A stretch of DNA of 64,000 nt from Pedobacter soli (GTDB taxonomy: Bacteria > Bacteroidota > Bacteroidia > Sphingobacteriales > Sphingobacteriaceae), in the NCBI RefSeq assembly GCF_900101435.1, contig NZ_FMZH01000004.1, positions 188,615 through 252,614 on the forward strand. The letters are read 5' to 3'. The position numbers and the translations under genes were made by a program. The number at the start of each line of letters is the position of its first letter. The first letter of the stretch is position 1. Below the pieces are notes generated by a model. The model saw nothing but the letters and a program-made list of their open reading frames with translations, had not been told where the DNA came from and ran no database searches. Of this stretch, positions 27,713 to 35,800 are shown in pieces.

Positions 27713-29206
27713 ATGAACCAGCACCTCATCCAATCGCAAAAAATGTTGCTTACTGTTGCCAGTCAACAGGATTGGGAGCGGGTGCAGGCCGAAATCAGCC
27801 ATTTTTGCAAAACGAGGCTGCCCCAGGTGCTTGAAAATATCTTTGATGAATTTGCCCTTAACCATACCATTCGCATCGATCAGCTAAATATCGATATCGG
27901 TAGTTTAAGTTTAAATACACTTGCGCAAGACATTGAAGAACAGCTTACTATTCAGGTTTACCGTTATCTGCGTACGCACCATCAACAAGAGGTTAATGCG
28001 GTTTTGGTAAAGGACGAAAAACTCATCGACTTTCTTACACATCTTAAAGTAAACGCGCCCGATTCCGGATCGGTTAATGCAGTTTCAGCGGGATACCTGG
28101 CCGGAGCAAACGGTTACGAAGCACTGGCATTTTACTGTGAAACCGGATTAAAACCCTGGTGGCTGGCCACTACGACTTCGTTTAAACCAGCGCCTCTACT
28201 GTTACAACTTTTAAATGCTGATGCCGGAATATTTGCTCAGTTTGTAAATGCTGTAAAACATCAGACTGCCACTTACAGGCGCTTAATTCAGTTGGTAGGT
28301 AGGAAAATGTTTTTCTATCAGATTCACCAGTTTATAACCGATTTTAATATTTTAAAATGCTTAGAACCAAATATAAACGATAAATTATTTAAATTAATAG
28401 TTGAATATTGGTTTAGCCGGTTAGCAGTAGGTGAAAGCGAGTCAGACCACACAGATTTTGGCTTGTGGCTCTTTACTTTGGTTGAGCAGCAGCCTGTTTT
28501 AAGAACAATAGTACTCGAGGCTTTGACATTAACCCGAACAGAAGTGGAAAGCAGGCAAACTGAGGCAGAGTTGGTTTTGCGGCTCAACAAATTATACACT
28601 GCAATTACCCGGCAAAAACAAGAACCTGTTGTTGCTTCGAAACCTGCTGTTAATCCGGTAGAAGAAAAAATAAATCCGCAACGCGTTGATGGGGTAAATC
28701 AGGAAGCATCCATATTAATTGAAAATGCAGGTCTGGTTTTGCTTTATCCTTATTTCAAAAACCTGTTTAACTCCCTGCAATTGTTAAACGGAAAGGAATT
28801 TAAGGATGAAATCAGTTTGCACAAAGCTGTCGTATACCTCCATTATTTAGTTTATAACGAAATGCCGGAAGATGAGTGCGCCCTGGCATTAAATAAGATA
28901 TTGTGTGGTATAGCGCCAGAAACCATCATTTTGTTTAACGAAATAAGTTTTACCGATGAAGAACTTGGCTGGAGCGATACCCTGAAAAGTATGGCCATTC
29001 AACATTGGACCAAACTAGGTTCAACAACCGTACAAGGTCTGACCGAAACTTTTTTGAAACGGGATGGCAGCTTAATTTTTCGCACAAACAACTATCATGT
29101 ACATGTAGAAAGAAAAGGATTTGATGTTTTACTGGATACCATACCCTGGCCTTTATCCATAATACGCTTACCATGGAACAATTATTTGATCAGTCTGAAC
29201 TGGTAA
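27713..29206 (+). CDS. Contractile injection system tape-measure protein (CIS_TMP, Afp14-like)
   Basis: 497 residues. The N-terminus (H-L-I-Q-S-Q-K-M-L-L-T-V, then R-I-D-Q-L-N-I-D-I-G-S-L) and the block I-E-N-A-G-L-V-L-L-Y-P-Y-F-K-N-L-F at about 332 with L-H-Y-L-V-Y-N-E-M-P-E-D-E further on match the CIS tape-measure family of eCIS. Despite the name it is rather short compared with phage tape measures; it sets tube length or supports assembly. The 3' end overlaps the ATPase gene by 34 bp, an unusually long overlap for this operon. Confidence 0.88.
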   Translation: MNQHLIQSQKMLLTVASQQDWERVQAEISHFCKTRLPQVLENIFDEFALNHTIRIDQLNIDIGSLSLNTLAQDIEEQLTIQVYRYLRTHHQQEVNAVLVKDEKLIDFLTHLKVNAPDSGSVNAVSAGYLAGANGYEALAFYCETGLKPWWLATTTSFKPAPLLLQLLNADAGIFAQFVNAVKHQTATYRRLIQLVGRKMFFYQIHQFITDFNILKCLEPNINDKLFKLIVEYWFSRLAVGESESDHTDFGLWLFTLVEQQPVLRTIVLEALTLTRTEVESRQTEAELVLRLNKLYTAITRQKQEPVVASKPAVNPVEEKINPQRVDGVNQEASILIENAGLVLLYPYFKNLFNSLQLLNGKEFKDEISLHKAVVYLHYLVYNEMPEDECALALNKILCGIAPETIILFNEISFTDEELGWSDTLKSMAIQHWTKLGSTTVQGLTETFLKRDGSLIFRTNNYHVHVERKGFDVLLDTIPWPLSIIRLPWNNYLISLNW

Positions 29207-30552
29207 ACAGCACATTAAAGGCAAATGCCGATGCACTTTTGGCCGAATTAAACTGGTTTGAAAAGGTGTTGCAGCTCCGTAGTGCCATCAATGCAGGGAG
29301 TGTGGCTGAAAGCACCAGTATTTTCGACGTTCAGCCGCCCGATTTAAGCCAGTCCAATTCCAGTTATGGCCGTTTTCTGGTACAGCATCAGCTTGGATTT
29401 GCTGATCGTTTTTTGCTTTTTCTGGCCATGGTAACCCAGATCAAGCCGCAATGCCTGGATATATTTTTGGTACAGAATCCGCAAACCGGCCAGATCTTCA
29501 CCGAGTTTGGAGGTAGAAAAGGCAATGTGTTCAGTGGTTTTTTGCCTACAGCCGAAACGTTTTTGTTTTTGCTGGCTGCCGATAACTTAATGCTGCGTTT
29601 CGATCTGTTAAAACTGTTTGATGCCCGAAATCCACTCTTTGCACTCAATGTACTGGAATATGAGCCCTTGCCACCCGGCGAACCCATTTCGAGCATTCCA
29701 TTACACATCAATAAAAACTGGTTCGAAGAATTTACTACAGGTGAAAGAAGTAAACCGCGGTTTTCGGCCGACTTTCCGGCACATCTTATCGAAACCAATA
29801 TGCAATACGAAGATTTGGTGTTGCCTGAGCATACCTGCGAGCATTTGGAACTGCTTGATTCGTGGCTGCAGCATAATAAAACCATGATGAACGATCTCGG
29901 GCTCAGACATAAAATAAAACCCGGTTTCCGCACGCTCTTTTATGGTCAGCCAGGCACCGGAAAATCACTCGCAGCAGCAGTATTAGGCAAAAAACACAAT
30001 TTACCTGTTTACCGGATTGATTTAAGCCGGGTAGTGAGTAAATATATTGGCGAAACTGGCAGAAACCTGTCCAAAGTGTTCGATGCTGCAGAAAATCAGG
30101 GCTGGATATTGTTTTTTGATGAAGCGGATGCCCTCTTTGGTAAGCGGACTAACGTTAGCGATGCACGCGATAAGTATGCCAATCAGGAAACCAGTTATTT
30201 GCTGCAAAGGATTGAAGACCACAACGGATTGGTAATCCTGGCCAGTAATTTTAAACAGAATATCGATCAGGCATTTTTACGCCGTTTTCAATCCGTTATC
30301 GAATTTCCGATGCCACAGGCCAGTCAGCGGGCTTTACTTTGGGAGCAGGGCTTTTCGCCTTTGATTCAGCTCGAAGCGAAGGTAAATCTCAATGATATTG
30401 CTCAAAAATTCGAGCTCACCGGCGGTGTCATTATCAATGTGGTACAATATGCCACCATGCAAATGCTCAAAGCCGGTGGAAAAGAAATCAGGCAAAGAGA
30501 TATTGTTGAAGGGATAAAACGCGAACTTAAAAAATCAGGCAGAACATTATAA
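29173..30552 (+). CDS. AAA+ ATPase of the injection system (Afp15-like)
   Basis: 459 residues. Walker A G-Q-P-G-T-G-K-S is at about 258-265, Walker B I-L-F-F-D-E-A-D-A-L-F-G at about 312-323, followed by R-D-K-Y-A-N-Q-E-T-S-Y-L-L-Q-R and a sensor/arginine-finger block R-R-F-Q-S-V-I-E-F-P-M-P. The first 200 residues are a family-specific N-domain. Afp15-type ATPases are needed for assembly or cargo loading of eCIS, unlike ClpV of T6SS. It begins inside the tape-measure gene and is followed 2 bp later by the DUF4157 gene, so the ATPase and the putative cargo are made together. Confidence 0.93.
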   Translation: MEQLFDQSELVNSTLKANADALLAELNWFEKVLQLRSAINAGSVAESTSIFDVQPPDLSQSNSSYGRFLVQHQLGFADRFLLFLAMVTQIKPQCLDIFLVQNPQTGQIFTEFGGRKGNVFSGFLPTAETFLFLLAADNLMLRFDLLKLFDARNPLFALNVLEYEPLPPGEPISSIPLHINKNWFEEFTTGERSKPRFSADFPAHLIETNMQYEDLVLPEHTCEHLELLDSWLQHNKTMMNDLGLRHKIKPGFRTLFYGQPGTGKSLAAAVLGKKHNLPVYRIDLSRVVSKYIGETGRNLSKVFDAAENQGWILFFDEADALFGKRTNVSDARDKYANQETSYLLQRIEDHNGLVILASNFKQNIDQAFLRRFQSVIEFPMPQASQRALLWEQGFSPLIQLEAKVNLNDIAQKFELTGGVIINVVQYATMQMLKAGGKEIRQRDIVEGIKRELKKSGRTL

Positions 30553-30554
30553 AC

Positions 30555-33500
30555 ATGGGCAGCGTACTGGCATATAGCAATTCTCAACCGAAGTCTGTTA
30601 CACACAACAGGCCCGGAACAGGCTGTATCCAGGCTAAGCTAAAAGTTGGTGCTGTAAACGATCCACAGGAAAAAGAAGCTGATCAGGTTGCAGAACGGGT
30701 AATGCGGATGCCGGCCAGTGCAGGTTTTGCCATGGCGGGAGCAAGCCGAACCGCACCTGAAATGAAAGTACAACGCAAATGTTCTGGCTGTGACCAAAAA
30801 GAAAAAATAGCGCGTAAAGAAGAAGAATTAAAGGAAATAGATCAACCCGGGGTATTACAAGCAAAGGCTGGCAGTGGTTTTGCAGCAGGTGGAACTGCAC
30901 CGGCCAGCGTTCAATCCGGAATAGCAGCAACCAAAGGGGGTGGCACAAGTCTGCCACGGCATATAAGTGCAGATTTAGGCGGTAAAATGGGCGCCGATTT
31001 TTCTGGCGTACGCATTCACGATAATACACACGCAGCAAAGATGACCGCTCACGTAAATGCCAGGGCATTTACAGTTGGCAATAACATTTATTTCAACCAG
31101 GGCGAGTACAATCCAAATTCCTCCGGTGGGAAATTCCTTTTGGCCCACGAGCTTACGCATACCATCCAGCAGGGCGGAAGTGTGAAGCGAAAAACAAAGG
31201 AGAAGGATAAAAAATTACAGCGGAAAGCAGAACCTGAAAAAATAAAGCGGAAGGAAGAACGCAAGGAAATTTTGCGGGTAGTAAAAGAACCTGAGCAAAT
31301 CAATCGCTGTGCCTGCAATGAGGAGCAGGTGCAACGCTGGTCGTTAGGCGAGTGGCTGGCCGATAGTGCCTGGGAAATTGTAGAAACCATTGCGCCTGCC
31401 GAATTTGTACAGGTGCTTAGGGAAATTAGTAGTAAAGGTATTTTAGGCTTCCTGCGCGAAAAACTGATGGCCGGGCTGAACAGGTTATTTGACCGCTTTC
31501 CTGCTGTAGGTAGTTTCGTTACCAATTTAATAGCCGTATTCTCGATGCTGTACCAGCGGGTTTCGGCCATTATGCAGGCCTTAATTGCCGGCGATTGTGC
31601 ACCGCTGCTGGCTGCTGTTAACGAACTCAAAGAGGTTATTACTACCCTAGCTACCGATGCATGGGCAGGTTTAACCGATTTTGTACGGCCTATTGGGGAG
31701 TTTTTCTCCGGTTTGTGGACTTCGTTTGGTGCACCGGTGGTTGATTGGCTCGGGCAAACAGCGGCCGATGTATGGGCCTGGATGCAGGATATCGGGCAAC
31801 GGATTTGGGATTGGACATCGCCAGTACGCGAATATGGTTCAATGGCCTGGGATTGGGTAAAATCGACACTGGGATTTGGTACAGACAGTTCGGGTGCCGA
31901 AAATTCAAATGGTGTTATCCAGTGGATCACCGGAAAAGCTGAGGAAGCCTGGACTTCTATTCAGGAAACGATCAGGCCTGTAATTGAGCCTGTTCAGCAA
32001 ATTGCAACGCGGGTAATGGATATTTTGCCGCTCAATGCCATCATGAACCTGCGCGATACCGTATCTAATTTTGCTGCCGGTGTTAACGGAATGGCTACCG
32101 CAATGGGCGATGATGGATCGGGAGTTGCGGCACGGGCACAGCAGGCCTCACTTCGTGATACGATTTTGCCGGCAGTGCAAACCAAAATTGTCGAAGTGCA
32201 GCAGGGCATTAGTAACGCAGGTTTGTGGGTTGCCGAAAGTGTGGGCGGTTTTGTAGGTCAAATTACAGGTTTCTATAATTCAGTTGCTTCAAGTTCGATA
32301 TTTGCAGTGGCAGCGCCAGCAATTGCATGGGTAAATGATACGGCATTAAGTTTAAGCACCTGGGTACAAACCGGGGTGGTCGATCTGTTTAACATGGCAA
32401 GCAGTGGTTTAGGGTATCTGGCAAGTTTTATCCAGCCCATATTAAATGCGTTGCAAAGAATAGTCGATACATTGAGTGATTTGGCAGGACGAGCCGGAGA
32501 TTTTATTCTGGGACCTTTTATGCTCATCCCTGAATGTATCCGAACACCGATAAAAGACTTCCTTATTGAGCAAATCCTGAGCAGAATTCCACTGTTTAAC
32601 CAGATTATGGCTATTGGCGATGTGTGGGCCAGGGCACAACAAATTGTGATGACCATTTTGTACCAGGTTTTTGTAGATGGCAACTTGCCGGGTGCTATGT
32701 GGACATTCTTCAGGGAATTGCTGAGCCTGGTAGGTATACCGCCCGAACTGGTTGTTTCCATATTGGCCAATGCATCGCAGGCAGTTGTCGATATTTTGGG
32801 CAACCCGGTTGGTTTCTTCATTAATTTGTTGAGTGGTTTACAACAAGGATTTACTCAGTTTTTTGGTAATATCGGCACGCATTTACTATCAGGTGTAGTC
32901 AATTGGCTAACCGCCGAAATGCAGGCTTTGGGTATTACGCCACCTACTGATTTTTCATTTGGCTCAATTTTTAGTTTCATCCTCCAGATTTTAGGCATTA
33001 CTGTCGACAATATTTTTAATCTGCTGGCTACCAGAATTGGCGAAGAAAGGGCACAAAGATTACGCGGTATGCTTGATATGGCTACCGGTGCCTGGAGTTT
33101 TGTTGCTGATGTGGTAGAGCGTGGACCAGCTGCAATATGGGAGCGAATTCAGGAACAACTCAGTAATTTATGGGATACGGTAATTAATAACATTGTAACC
33201 TTTATTAACGAACGAATTATGGCGCAGGCAACCGCCTGGCTGTTGAGTATGCTCGATATTTCGGGTATTATGCCGGTTGTGAACAGTATTTTGGCGGTTT
33301 ACAGGGCTATTCAGAGTTTTACAGAATATTTTGTGCCTATACTGCGCATCATCAATCAGTATGTTACCATGCTTGCTGATGTGGCCCGCGGAAATATTGC
33401 CGGGGCTGCCAATTTCTTAGAAGGAATTTTGGCTAACTCACTCCCCATTATGATCGGATTCCTGGCCAACCAATTTGGTTTCGGCAGAATAGCGACAAGG

Positions 33501-34598
33501 ATGCAGGAAATTTTGACTGCGGTAAAAGTACGGATCGATAACGGAATTCTGTGGGTGATCGATCAGGCTATCAGGGTTGGTGGAGCCATAATGAATGCAG
33601 GAAGGGCAGTTGTAGATGCTATTAGGGGCTGGTGGAACCGGCGAAGACCTTTTGTGGCAGCAGATGGAGAACATCACGAAATGTATTATCAGGGCGAAGG
33701 CAGAAATGCCCAGCTTTATGTGGCCAGTGCCAATCCGCGTCCGGCAAGTTTACTGATTACCCAATTACAAGCGCAATATGCTGGTGAAACTACTGGTCCG
33801 GGTGCGGCTAAAAAACAATTAGCCGATAATGCCAGGGCACTTTATGATAGCCATATTGTAACCTTACTCAATGCTGTTAAAGCACTTTCTGACGATCCAT
33901 CAAACGAAAATTTAATTGAGCAAAACCCAAATTATCAGCAGCTGTTAATTAAAGAAACCGAGCTGATGGAAATTCTGCGGCAAATTATGGGTACAGCAAC
34001 ATTGGCCGATGCCAGGCAGAAATACCTGTATGAAGGAGCTGTTGGTACTTATACTGGTGTACCAACGCCTACTTACGATAGTGTTACGCCAGATCATCAA
34101 CCACAGTGTGCTACTTTAGTCGAAGCCTCGGGAATGGTTTTTGGCGCAACAGGACAAAGGGTTTTTCTGGCAGGAAATCCGATTTTTAATTTAACCAATG
34201 GAAGCCATTGCAGCGGCGCCTATGTCATTAATCTGCACAGTAACAGGCATAATTTTGGTGTAAGCCGTACTTACGGTTCTACTCCGCACACCGCAAATTT
34301 TGTTGCCCGTACGAGGCCGAGATTAAGTATGGCACCAACCCGTAGGGCAGCACAACAAATTGTTGAGTCCGAATTAAGGAACGAGCTAAATGCCGATGTT
34401 GCACACATTAGAAACACTGTTTTAAATGCCAGCCTGGGGGCTGCGACGGTTTGGCGTGACGTTGATGCCGATAATATGAATGGCTTAACGCTGGCTTTAT
34501 CAGATAAAACGCAATTGTTTAATTTTGTTAAGGGTAATATTGCACAAGGAGAGCGCCAAATAGCCAACCAGCCTTTGAATAATATCGTAACCGGATAA
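30555..34598 (+). CDS. DUF4157 eCIS cargo/toxin candidate with unusual C-terminal domain
   Basis: 1347 residues. The N-terminus has Q-R-K-C-S-G-C-D and C-A-C-N Cys motifs. Residues about 132-205 form DUF4157, including F-S-G-V-R-I-H-D and the metal-binding H-E-L-T-H (His198, Glu199, His202); the family is strongly linked to eCIS effectors. The middle (about 260-1020) is made of hydrophobic, Trp-rich amphipathic stretches like a tape measure or membrane-active region. The C-terminal 190 residues contain D-H-Q-P (Asp1180) and an H-x-x-R-H...R-T-Y-G block (His1228, Arg1231, His1232), a pattern seen in nuclease-type toxin tips; its activity is inferred, not proven. It is last in the operon, where eCIS cargo genes usually sit. 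It has no signal peptide. Confidence 0.85.
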   Translation: MGSVLAYSNSQPKSVTHNRPGTGCIQAKLKVGAVNDPQEKEADQVAERVMRMPASAGFAMAGASRTAPEMKVQRKCSGCDQKEKIARKEEELKEIDQPGVLQAKAGSGFAAGGTAPASVQSGIAATKGGGTSLPRHISADLGGKMGADFSGVRIHDNTHAAKMTAHVNARAFTVGNNIYFNQGEYNPNSSGGKFLLAHELTHTIQQGGSVKRKTKEKDKKLQRKAEPEKIKRKEERKEILRVVKEPEQINRCACNEEQVQRWSLGEWLADSAWEIVETIAPAEFVQVLREISSKGILGFLREKLMAGLNRLFDRFPAVGSFVTNLIAVFSMLYQRVSAIMQALIAGDCAPLLAAVNELKEVITTLATDAWAGLTDFVRPIGEFFSGLWTSFGAPVVDWLGQTAADVWAWMQDIGQRIWDWTSPVREYGSMAWDWVKSTLGFGTDSSGAENSNGVIQWITGKAEEAWTSIQETIRPVIEPVQQIATRVMDILPLNAIMNLRDTVSNFAAGVNGMATAMGDDGSGVAARAQQASLRDTILPAVQTKIVEVQQGISNAGLWVAESVGGFVGQITGFYNSVASSSIFAVAAPAIAWVNDTALSLSTWVQTGVVDLFNMASSGLGYLASFIQPILNALQRIVDTLSDLAGRAGDFILGPFMLIPECIRTPIKDFLIEQILSRIPLFNQIMAIGDVWARAQQIVMTILYQVFVDGNLPGAMWTFFRELLSLVGIPPELVVSILANASQAVVDILGNPVGFFINLLSGLQQGFTQFFGNIGTHLLSGVVNWLTAEMQALGITPPTDFSFGSIFSFILQILGITVDNIFNLLATRIGEERAQRLRGMLDMATGAWSFVADVVERGPAAIWERIQEQLSNLWDTVINNIVTFINERIMAQATAWLLSMLDISGIMPVVNSILAVYRAIQSFTEYFVPILRIINQYVTMLADVARGNIAGAANFLEGILANSLPIMIGFLANQFGFGRIATRMQEILTAVKVRIDNGILWVIDQAIRVGGAIMNAGRAVVDAIRGWWNRRRPFVAADGEHHEMYYQGEGRNAQLYVASANPRPASLLITQLQAQYAGETTGPGAAKKQLADNARALYDSHIVTLLNAVKALSDDPSNENLIEQNPNYQQLLIKETELMEILRQIMGTATLADARQKYLYEGAVGTYTGVPTPTYDSVTPDHQPQCATLVEASGMVFGATGQRVFLAGNPIFNLTNGSHCSGAYVINLHSNRHNFGVSRTYGSTPHTANFVARTRPRLSMAPTRRAAQQIVESELRNELNADVAHIRNTVLNASLGAATVWRDVDADNMNGLTLALSDKTQLFNFVKGNIAQGERQIANQPLNNIVTG

Positions 34599-34653
34599 AT
34601 ATGGAAGATTAAAACCTTGCTTTATAAACAATCCGTTTATGGAGCGTTTCAAA

Positions 34654-35634
34654 TTAAGTTAAAAATTCTTTCTTCACCCATTTATTGTCCGAACTGATTT
34701 TACTCCAGCCATTACTTTCTTCAACAATAAAAACCTCCTGATTTTGAGCTAATGCCGAAACCTTAGGGAAATTAGTGCCGGGACCGCTTCTCACATTCAA
34801 AGTACTTGCATTTACTGTGGCCCTGGTTACAGTTTTGGTGTAACTGCCATTTACCCAATGCTGTTGCGATCCGGAAATTTTATACCAGCCGTTTTTTTCT
34901 TCATAAACCCGCAGAACTGCCCCTAAAGTTGCTGGTGCTACGCTACTTACTTTTTTACTCTGGGCGTTTGCATCCTCCCTGATGTTCAAGCTATCGGCTG
35001 TAACCGCTACATATTTAATTACGTTTTGCGCAGGCTGTGGTACTGCGCCATTTAAGGCGGCACTAACCAGCGGTAAGAAATTTTGATTGCAATCTGCAAC
35101 CATATTCCCACCAAAAAAGTTGGTGCCGGGGCAGGTTTTGTTGTTGCCGGTACCATTGTTCCGAACACCGGTAATCAGGTTAAACCAGTGGTGATAAACT
35201 ACTTTATCACTATTAACCGCAATACCGAATTTTTTGCATAGGGCTGCGGTTAACTTAATAATCGTATTTTGGTGCTCAGCGGTCATCGTGTCCTTGCCCG
35301 CATCAAAATTTCCGAGATTTTCTATACATATCGCATTCGAATTAAAACCCAGAATGCAGGCAGGTGTATCCTCCAGACTTCGGCCGGTTAAAATGCTTCC
35401 ATCCGGAAAAGTGGTAAAATGCTGGCCAATATCTTTCCAGCCGTTGTGACTTACATGATAACTTTTCATGCCCTGCTGTAAGTCGAAATGATTGTTGCCT
35501 TTAAAATTTACATAAGAGGGGCTCCAGGTGTGGTGCTCCTGAACATACAAAATGGTTCTGGCGACCCTTAAATTTGAAATCCAGGTTTCAAATTCAGAGA
35601 TGTCCATTTTGGTAAAACCGGATTTACTGGTCAT
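34654..35634 (-). CDS. N-acetylmuramoyl-L-alanine amidase with two SH3b domains
   Basis: 326 residues. Residues about 25-190 are an Amidase_2 fold: Zn ligands in E-H-H-T-W (about His34), V-Y-H-H-W and T-C-P-G-T-N-F-F (Cys in place of the older His/Asp). It cuts the bond between the glycan and stem peptide of peptidoglycan. Two SH3b repeats follow (A-D-S-L-N-I-R-E-D-A and A-S-T-L-N-V-R-S-G-P-G), which probably bind the wall. No signal peptide is seen, so it would stay in the cytoplasm unless released by lysis or another route. The gene is convergent with the injection-system operon, 55 bp away. Whether it helps particle release is inference. Confidence 0.9.
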   Translation of the reverse strand: MTSKSGFTKMDISEFETWISNLRVARTILYVQEHHTWSPSYVNFKGNNHFDLQQGMKSYHVSHNGWKDIGQHFTTFPDGSILTGRSLEDTPACILGFNSNAICIENLGNFDAGKDTMTAEHQNTIIKLTAALCKKFGIAVNSDKVVYHHWFNLITGVRNNGTGNNKTCPGTNFFGGNMVADCNQNFLPLVSAALNGAVPQPAQNVIKYVAVTADSLNIREDANAQSKKVSSVAPATLGAVLRVYEEKNGWYKISGSQQHWVNGSYTKTVTRATVNASTLNVRSGPGTNFPKVSALAQNQEVFIVEESNGWSKISSDNKWVKKEFLT

Positions 35635-35800
35635 AACAAAATTGGTTTAGGTTTACACTAAATAGCTATACTTGAATGGTTGGTTTCGGGGGCTCGCGCC
35701 GCTTATATAAATATAGCTAATAGTGTTGAAAAAGTGTATAACTTTTTTAATATCAGTTTGTTATGTTTTTGTGTCGCTTTTGGTCTTACCAATCTAAAGT

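Noticed and set aside
31088..31930. 280-codon open frame antisense to the DUF4157 gene
   Set aside because: It is a shadow of the Trp- and Ala-rich coding sequence, has no start context or family features and is Ser/Pro-rich as expected for a reverse frame.
7758..34598. Prophage or T6SS instead of eCIS
   Set aside because: No capsid, terminase, integrase, IcmF, DotU or ClpV is seen; DUF4255, CIS_TMP, AAA+ and DUF4157 genes point to eCIS.
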